Part shown: in pieces, positions 8,371-13,119 of the stretch
Numbering within the stretch: the stretch's first letter is position 1
How the letters are laid out: each line of letters opens with the position of its first letter
Origin: Ignavibacteriales bacterium UBA6490
GTDB taxonomy: Bacteria > Bacteroidota > Ignavibacteria > Ignavibacteriales > Ignavibacteriaceae
NCBI GenBank assembly: GCA_002435365.1
Contig: DJMM01000104.1
Location: forward strand, 1 to 13,119
Reading direction: 5' to 3'
DNA: 13,119 nucleotides
Translations under genes and position numbers: made by a program
The notes under the pieces: model-generated
Database searches by the model: none
The model's input: the letters and a program-made list of their open reading frames with translations, nothing else
Told to the model about the DNA's origin: nothing

Positions 8371-9176
8371 TTAAATTTAAAATTTTGTTTTTAGCACTGC
8401 CTGCTGTTTTAATGGCAGTCTCCGGCGGTGGTTCCAGAGAATACCAGTTTCAGATTGAGTCTGAAAGATCAATGCAGGTTGGTGAAACTCTTAAATACGA
8501 GGTCAGTTACTCTCTTCTTAAACTGGGATCTGTGGTCCTTAAAGTAAAGGATAAAAAGACAGTTAATGGAAGAACCTTTTATACCACAGCAGCATATATA
8601 GATTCTTACTCAGGCATACCCTTTGTCGATCTTCATCAGATATATGAAAGTCACTTGAGCGATAAAATGCAGTCAGAATATTTCAGGGGACTTGTTAAGT
8701 ATGATAAGTATACCAGTTATACGGAATACAATTTTAATTACAATAAAGGTATTATCGGCGTAAAAAAAGGCAGGGTATATCCACCCCAGATCTGGACTGA
8801 TTCTATAACCACGGCAGATCATAATTACCAGGACGGATTATCAATATTTTATTTTGCAAGAATGAATTTCGGAACAAATAAAACCGTTGATATTCCATGT
8901 TTTGTTAATGAAGAGAAAGTTTCAACACGGATAAATTTTTACACTGCTGTGTCGGATGTATCTATTGATGCAGTTGATTACGACATTAGCTGTCTGTACC
9001 TTGACGGCGAGACCGATTTTGTTAGTGTATTCGGACTGACAGGTTATTTTGAAGGGTGGTTCTCAAATGATGAAGCTTCTATTCCTATAATAGCAAAAAT
9101 GAAAGTAATCATAGGAAATATCACTCTGGAATTAAAAGAATGGAAACGAGAAGGATGGAAACCTCCAAGATATTAA
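8367..9176 (+). CDS. Exported DUF3108-domain protein
   Basis: 269 residues starting at ATG 8367, which overlaps the protease stop (ATGA). The N terminus (about 1-19, FLALPAVLMAV) is a signal peptide without a lipobox Cys, so the product should be periplasmic or loosely membrane-associated. DUF3108 features are QVGETLKYEVSYSLLKLGSV (about 37-56), a long beta-rich chain with repeated aromatic residues, YQDGLSIFYFARM near 155-167, and a terminal strand series ending KMKVIIGNITLELKEWK. No catalytic motif is visible. The beta-rich form suggests a lipid- or glycan-binding barrel or sandwich, which is inference only. Function of the family is not established to my knowledge. Translation is probably coupled to the S41 protease because no separate ribosome site is seen. 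Confidence 0.8.
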   Translation: MIKFKILFLALPAVLMAVSGGGSREYQFQIESERSMQVGETLKYEVSYSLLKLGSVVLKVKDKKTVNGRTFYTTAAYIDSYSGIPFVDLHQIYESHLSDKMQSEYFRGLVKYDKYTSYTEYNFNYNKGIIGVKKGRVYPPQIWTDSITTADHNYQDGLSIFYFARMNFGTNKTVDIPCFVNEEKVSTRINFYTAVSDVSIDAVDYDISCLYLDGETDFVSVFGLTGYFEGWFSNDEASIPIIAKMKVIIGNITLELKEWKREGWKPPRY

Positions 9177-9187
9177 ACTATGCAGAA

Positions 9188-9724
9188 ATGAGTATTATCC
9201 CTTATAAGGGAATTCATCCGCGCATTTCAGAAAATGTATTTATAGCCTCTGGTGTAAAAATAATAGGGGATGTTGAAGTTGGCGGCGGATCAAGCATCTG
9301 GTACAATTCGGTTGTTCGTGGTGATGTGAATTATATAAAGATCGGAGAGTTAACTAACATTCAGGACCTTTCAATGCTGCATGTAACCAGTAAAAAGTTT
9401 CCTTTGACAATTGGAAACAAGGTAACTGTAGGACATTCTGTTACCCTGCACGGGTGTAATATTCAGAGTTTGTGCCTGATTGGAATGGGGGCAGTAATTC
9501 TTGATGGAGCTGTTGTTGAAGAGAATTCCCTTGTGGCAGCCGGTTCCGTTGTAAAAGAAGGGTTTGTTGTACCTTCCGGAAAATTAGCAGCAGGGGTTCC
9601 TGCAAAAATAATCCGCACACTCACAGAAAATGAAATTAAGTATTTTGAGACTTCTGCAGAGCAGTACAGAAAATATTCGGAAATTACGGTTGATTCACTG
9701 AAAGAGATTATCAATGATCGTTAA
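9188..9724 (+). CDS. Gamma-class carbonic anhydrase-like hexapeptide-repeat protein
   Basis: 178 residues from ATG 9188, the start that gives MSIIPYKGIHPRI and the usual family length. In-frame ATGs at 9140 and 9155 lie inside the DUF3108 gene and would add a Lys/Arg-rich leader absent from typical members, but the ribosome site at 9188 is weak, so the start is uncertain. The chain is a left-handed beta-helix of hexapeptide repeats. The gamma-CA site is complete: R44 and D46 (RGD), Q59 (NIQD), and zinc-ligand histidines H65, H83 and H88 (MLHV; VGHSVTLHG). Members include active CO2 hydratases and many with no shown activity (YrdA/PaaY-like), so the reaction is not certain. It is cytoplasmic and overlaps the MBL gene by 11 nt. 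Confidence 0.9.
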   Translation: MSIIPYKGIHPRISENVFIASGVKIIGDVEVGGGSSIWYNSVVRGDVNYIKIGELTNIQDLSMLHVTSKKFPLTIGNKVTVGHSVTLHGCNIQSLCLIGMGAVILDGAVVEENSLVAAGSVVKEGFVVPSGKLAAGVPAKIIRTLTENEIKYFETSAEQYRKYSEITVDSLKEIINDR

Positions 9725-10559
9725 ATTTTGGGGTACGAGAGGATCCATTCCAGTCCCCGGAAATAGTACGGTTAATTACGGGGGTAATACTCCGTGTGTT
9801 GAAGTCCGCACAAAGGAAGATATACTTATATTTGACTCTGGAACTGGAATACGGGAACTCGGGAATCAAATTATCAGTGAGGATAACATAAAGGATCTGC
9901 ACATCTTGATATCTCATTATCACTGGGATCATATCCAGGGTTTACTGTTCTTCAAGCCACTTTATGATGAAAAGTACAGGATATCATTCTATGGACCTTC
10001 TACTGCAGATTATTCGGTTAATATGTTGCTTAGCAGTCAGATGGGAAATATAAATTTCCCTTTATCCATTAAGCACGTAAAGGCTAAAATATCCTATCAG
10101 AGTATCTATCCGAATGATAAGATCACAATTGGGAATATAAATGTATACAGTTTAATGGCGAATCATTCTTCTCCCACTTTAGTGTATAAATTTACTTATA
10201 ATAACTCTTTAATTGTTTACATGACCGATAATGAGCTAAAAGCCGAACCCGCCGAGGACACTATCGAATACAAAAGTCTAGTTGAATTTTGCAGCAACTG
10301 TGATTACCTTATCCACGATACAATGTTTGATGAGATTTCTGAAATAAGTAAAAAGGGCTGGGGACATTCAAGCAATATTTCACTGGCGAACTTTGCAATT
10401 GAGTCAAAAACTAAAAATATTATATTATTTCATTATAATCCTGATCACGATGATGTGAAAATAGAATCCCTTCTGGAAGAGACTGTAAAACATCTTAAGG
10501 AAAGAGGCTCTTCTATAAACTGTGTAGCGGCAAAAGAAGGATTGGAAATATTACTGTGA
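9714..10559 (+). CDS. MBL-fold metallo-hydrolase
   Basis: 281 residues. The N-terminal MIVKFWGTRGSIPVPG and GGNTPCVEV blocks, then IFDSGTGIRELG, are typical of a stand-alone metallo-beta-lactamase-fold group related to PhnP-like cyclic phosphodiesterases and RNase Z-like proteins. The metal motif HxHxDH is intact as H68-Y-H70-W-D72-H73. Further ligand candidates are H151 (ANHSSPT), D172 (YMTDNE), H218 (GWGHSSN) and H240 (LFHYNPDHDD). No signal peptide is seen, so it is cytoplasmic. Substrate is unknown; a phosphodiester or nucleotide-like substrate is a family-level guess. The start codon overlaps the gamma-CA end by 11 nt, and the stop overlaps the ybeY GTG by 4 nt, so the three genes are likely co-translated. 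Confidence 0.9.
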   Translation: MIVKFWGTRGSIPVPGNSTVNYGGNTPCVEVRTKEDILIFDSGTGIRELGNQIISEDNIKDLHILISHYHWDHIQGLLFFKPLYDEKYRISFYGPSTADYSVNMLLSSQMGNINFPLSIKHVKAKISYQSIYPNDKITIGNINVYSLMANHSSPTLVYKFTYNNSLIVYMTDNELKAEPAEDTIEYKSLVEFCSNCDYLIHDTMFDEISEISKKGWGHSSNISLANFAIESKTKNIILFHYNPDHDDVKIESLLEETVKHLKERGSSINCVAAKEGLEILL

Positions 10560-10987
10560 AAAATCTGACTGTAAACTTCGGGCTCAAAACATTCTTTCCG
10601 AAAAGAATGATTCATCAGTCTGTTGCATTTCTTAAAAATAAGCTTAATTTAAGTGTAAATGGATTAATTATTAACTTTGTAAATAAAAACGAAATACTTA
10701 AAATAAACTTCGAATACCTTAATCATAATTACTCCACCGATGTAATTGTTTTCGGTTATTCAGAAACGAAATCAGCTATAGATGGTGAAATGTATATCTC
10801 TCTGGAGGATGCCGTCAGTAATGCCAAGCGCTTTAAATGTTCTCCGGAAGAAGAGATTATCAGGCTTATTACTCACGGGATTCTTCACCTGATAGGCTAC
10901 CGGGATAAAAATAAATCAGAAAAAAAAGAGATGAAAAAACTTGAAGATGAGCTTGTTAAGAAACAGCAGCATATTTGGAATAGATGA
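10556..10987 (+). CDS. ybeY: Endoribonuclease YbeY, rRNA maturation factor
   Basis: 143 residues from GTG 10556, whose GTGA overlaps the MBL stop. YbeY is a single-metal RNase involved in 16S rRNA 3' end maturation and ribosome quality control. The conserved segments are STDVIVFGY (60-68), GEMYISLEDA (77-86) and the metal motif HGILHLIGYRD at 107-117. In most bacteria the motif is H-x3-H-x5-H; here the ligands are H107, H111 and D117, so the third His is an Asp. I recall the same Asp form (GYxDKT) in Bacteroidota YbeY, so this looks like a lineage variant rather than a dead enzyme. The C-terminal helix is Lys/Glu-rich. A GAAGGA-like site lies somewhat far upstream of the start, so coupling probably drives translation. 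Confidence 0.93.
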   Translation: MKNLTVNFGLKTFFPKRMIHQSVAFLKNKLNLSVNGLIINFVNKNEILKINFEYLNHNYSTDVIVFGYSETKSAIDGEMYISLEDAVSNAKRFKCSPEEEIIRLITHGILHLIGYRDKNKSEKKEMKKLEDELVKKQQHIWNR

Positions 10988-11096
10988 TATCGGTAATTAT
11001 AAATAATATGATAATAAAATGATGGAGAATAATTCTGAAATTCTGCAGGGAAGCAGGTTTTTATTATATTCTTCATATACAATCAATTAAGGATTT
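10988..11096 (+). promoter_or_regulatory. Only sizeable intergenic gap, between ybeY and topA
   Basis: 109 bp, very AT-rich, and the only place in the window with room for a promoter. A-T-rich hexamers such as TATATT (11065-11070) and TATACA (11076-11081) could act as -10 elements, but I see no matching -35, nor the TTTG elements of Bacteroidota promoters. AAGGA at 11089-11093 is the topA ribosome site. A topA promoter here is inference from spacing. Confidence 0.35.
11043..11064 (+). terminator. Weak candidate intrinsic terminator
   Basis: CTGC (11043-11046) and GCAG (11053-11056) can pair around a six-base loop, followed by a T-rich run with five Ts in a row. A stem of only four strong pairs is poor for a terminator, so read-through into topA is just as likely. 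Confidence 0.2.
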
Positions 11097-13119
11097 ATGA
11101 GTAAAAATTTAGTTTTAGTCGAGTCTCCCGCAAAAGCAAAAACTATTAATAAATATCTTGGCAAAGATTATATTGTTGAAGCTACAGTTGGACATATCAG
11201 AAATCTTCCTAAAACAAAGCTGGGAGTTGAAGTTGAGAACAATTATAAACCTCAATTCGTTACAATAAGGGGGAAAGGCGATGTTGTAAAAAGAATAAAG
11301 AGTCTTGCCCTGAAGAGCAAAAAAATATATATAGCTACTGACCCCGACAGGGAAGGGGAGGCTATTGCACAGGATATTGCGGATATTCTTAACGAAAAAT
11401 CCTCTTTAAAAATATTAAGAGTACTCTTTAATGAAATAACCCGTTCGGGCATTGAAAAAGCAATGAAAAATCCGAGAGAAATTGATAGTTCTCTTGTTTT
11501 ATCGCAGCGTGCAAGAAGGGTTATGGACAGAATAATCGGTTATAAAATTTCTCCTTTTTTATGGAAATCAATAATCGAACATACCGGAAACGGCTCACTT
11601 TCTGCCGGTCGCGTGCAATCTGTTGCTCTTAGACTTATATGTGAAAGAGAATCAGAAATCAACAGATTTAATGCGGTTGAGTATTGGAGCATATGGGCTG
11701 TATTCTCTGCCCGGAACGGAGAAACTTTTAAAGCTAAACTGTTCAATATTGACGGCAAGGATATTAAAATCGTTCAGCCTCTTTTGCTTTTAGACACCGA
11801 CGGTAGTGAGGAGTTTGTTAAAAACTACATCACTATTTCTAATGAGTCTGAAGCTTCCAGATATTTTGAAGATATTAGTAAAAAAGACAATTTCAAAATA
11901 AGTTCAATTGTAAAAAGGCATACAAAACGAAATCCGCCGCCTCCTTTTATTACAAGCTCTCTTCAGGCGGAGGCCTCCCGCAGGCTAAAAATGCGTCCCA
12001 AACAAACAATGTCAATTGCTCAAAAATTATACGAGGGTGTTGATCTTGGAGCCGACGGTATTGTCGGATTGATAACCTATATGAGAACCGACTCCACCAG
12101 GTTGAGCGATGAGATAAAAATTGAAGCAGAAAAATATATTAACAATTATTTCGGCAAGGAGTACTATCCATCTGTACCAAACAATTATGAAAAGAAAAAG
12201 ATAAAAGTACAGGATGCACACGAAGCTATCAGACCAACTTCCTTAAAATACACACCCGAATTTATTAAAAAATTTCTTGACAACAGGTCCTTTAAAATCT
12301 ACGAGCTGATCTGGAAAAGATTTCTTGCTTCGCAAATGAGCCAGGCATTGGTTGAGACGGTTGTTGTTGAAATAAAAGCAGATGAATATTTATTTAAAGC
12401 TCTTGGTAGTGTCACTTTGTTCCAGGGATTTCTAAAGATCTATGATGACACCTTTGAAATTGACAGCAATGTTGAAGGAAAGGATGAATACCGGAATCCG
12501 GTTATTCCTGCTGGAATGGAAAAAGGTGACAACCTTAAACTTAATGATCTTAAAAAAACACAGCATTTTACAAAACCACCACCGAGGTATACTGAAAGCA
12601 GCCTTATAAAAGATCTTGAAAGCAGAGGTATCGGCAGACCAAGCACTTATTCGGCGATTGTTACCACCATCCAGGATCGTAAGTACGTAAATATGGAAGA
12701 CAGGAAATTGTACCCCACTCATCTTGGTGAAAAGGTAAATCTGATTTTAACTGGTAATTTCCCGGATATAATTAATGTCAATTTTACTGCTAATATGGAG
12801 AGTGAACTAGATCAGATTGCGCAGGGAGAAAATAATTACAAGAATGTGCTTGATGATTTTTATGTCCCTTTTTCCCACGCTTTGAAACATGTTGAAAAAA
12901 ATGTCGAGAAAATAATCTGCGATGTCTGCGGTAATGAAATGGAAATTAAAGTGGGCAGGTACGGAAAATTTCTGGCCTGCACAAATTATCCGGAGTGTAA
13001 AAATATTAAATCGCTTAAAGAAATGGCAGCCAGCAGCCAGGAACCAGAATTTACAGGAGAAATCTGTCCCAAATGCGGAAGTAGAACGCTTTACAGGACC
13101 GGAAAATTTGGCAGATTCA
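11097..13119 (+). CDS. topA: DNA topoisomerase I (type IA), 3' end outside window
   Basis: Uninterrupted frame of 674 complete codons from ATG 11097, still open at the window end. The enzyme relaxes negatively supercoiled DNA by a single-strand break and passage. The Toprim domain holds the acidic metal site: E9 (LVESPAKAKT) and D82-P-D84-R-E86 (ATDPDREGE). The cleavage domain carries GLITYMRTDSTR with catalytic Tyr328, close to the E. coli position. Other family blocks are SAGRVQSVALRL, AHEAIRPT and ESRGIGRPSTYS. The C-terminal zinc-ribbon region begins with a full four-Cys set, C608-x2-C611-x16-C628-x5-C634, and a second starts at C657-x2-C660 before the sequence stops. At least two zinc ribbons therefore follow the core. 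AAGGA at 11089-11093 supports the start. No key residue is missing. Confidence 0.97.
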   Translation, partial: MSKNLVLVESPAKAKTINKYLGKDYIVEATVGHIRNLPKTKLGVEVENNYKPQFVTIRGKGDVVKRIKSLALKSKKIYIATDPDREGEAIAQDIADILNEKSSLKILRVLFNEITRSGIEKAMKNPREIDSSLVLSQRARRVMDRIIGYKISPFLWKSIIEHTGNGSLSAGRVQSVALRLICERESEINRFNAVEYWSIWAVFSARNGETFKAKLFNIDGKDIKIVQPLLLLDTDGSEEFVKNYITISNESEASRYFEDISKKDNFKISSIVKRHTKRNPPPPFITSSLQAEASRRLKMRPKQTMSIAQKLYEGVDLGADGIVGLITYMRTDSTRLSDEIKIEAEKYINNYFGKEYYPSVPNNYEKKKIKVQDAHEAIRPTSLKYTPEFIKKFLDNRSFKIYELIWKRFLASQMSQALVETVVVEIKADEYLFKALGSVTLFQGFLKIYDDTFEIDSNVEGKDEYRNPVIPAGMEKGDNLKLNDLKKTQHFTKPPPRYTESSLIKDLESRGIGRPSTYSAIVTTIQDRKYVNMEDRKLYPTHLGEKVNLILTGNFPDIINVNFTANMESELDQIAQGENNYKNVLDDFYVPFSHALKHVEKNVEKIICDVCGNEMEIKVGRYGKFLACTNYPECKNIKSLKEMAASSQEPEFTGEICPKCGSRTLYRTGKFGRF

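Noticed and set aside
9140..9187. Upstream in-frame ATGs (9140 and 9155) for the gamma-CA gene.
   Set aside because: They would add a basic leader unlike the family and overlap the DUF3108 gene; MSIIPYKG at 9188 matches the normal N terminus. The weak ribosome site leaves some doubt.
11019..11090. A 23-codon ORF (ATGATGGAG..., ending TAA) in the ybeY-topA gap.
   Set aside because: No ribosome binding site, no recognisable peptide feature, and such a short ORF is expected by chance in this AT-rich gap.
11097..13119. Possible truncation or frameshift of topA because no stop codon is seen.
   Set aside because: I translated the frame codon by codon and it is open to the last base with all catalytic residues and the first zinc ribbon in place; the window edge cuts it.
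1..13119. Search for a CRISPR array, mobile element, phage, defence or toxin-antitoxin module.
   Set aside because: No spaced direct repeats, transposase or integrase motifs, or small paired ORFs were found; nearly every base is in a recognisable gene of an ordinary family.

Overview
The window reads as an ordinary, gene-dense piece of a bacterial chromosome of AT-rich composition. The best guess is the Bacteroidota/Ignavibacteriota (FCB) group. The reasons are a YbeY whose third metal ligand is Asp instead of His, an S41 protease with the long hydrophilic insert and GGGGITPD segment seen in that group, a DUF2279 protein, a Wzi-type outer-membrane barrel with an S-layer-like N-terminal region, and a DUF3108 protein. 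This placement comes from protein style and recalled family patterns, not from a database search. All twelve genes are on the + strand and I saw no shift in base or codon style that would suggest transfer.

Layout: (1) 1-401, the C-terminal part of an RsuA/RluB-type rRNA pseudouridine synthase. (2) 391-3393, dacB (PBP4-type D,D-carboxypeptidase/endopeptidase) and lysS (class II lysyl-tRNA synthetase). (3) 3401-6743, an envelope block: a secreted DUF2279 protein, a family 2 glycosyltransferase and a Wzi-like beta-barrel. (4) 6757-9176, a CtpA/Prc-type S41 protease coupled to an exported DUF3108 protein. (5) 9188-10987, three predicted metal-site proteins in series: gamma carbonic anhydrase-like, MBL-fold hydrolase and YbeY. 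(6) After the only real gap (109 bp), topA from 11097, running off the window end.

From the first base to 10987 no gap between genes exceeds 14 nt. Five junctions overlap by 4 or 11 nt, so the first eleven genes look like one long translationally coupled operon that mixes RNA and translation functions (pseudouridine synthase, lysS, ybeY) with cell-wall and outer-membrane functions (dacB, DUF2279, GT2, Wzi, S41, DUF3108). topA probably starts its own unit or is read through.

I found no CRISPR array, tRNA, rRNA, transposase, phage or toxin-antitoxin gene, defence system or large repeat. The parts worth a second look are the uncharacterised members (DUF2279, DUF3108, the Wzi-like barrel) and their tight coupling to enzymes of known family. 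I do not think the window holds a new multi-gene system.
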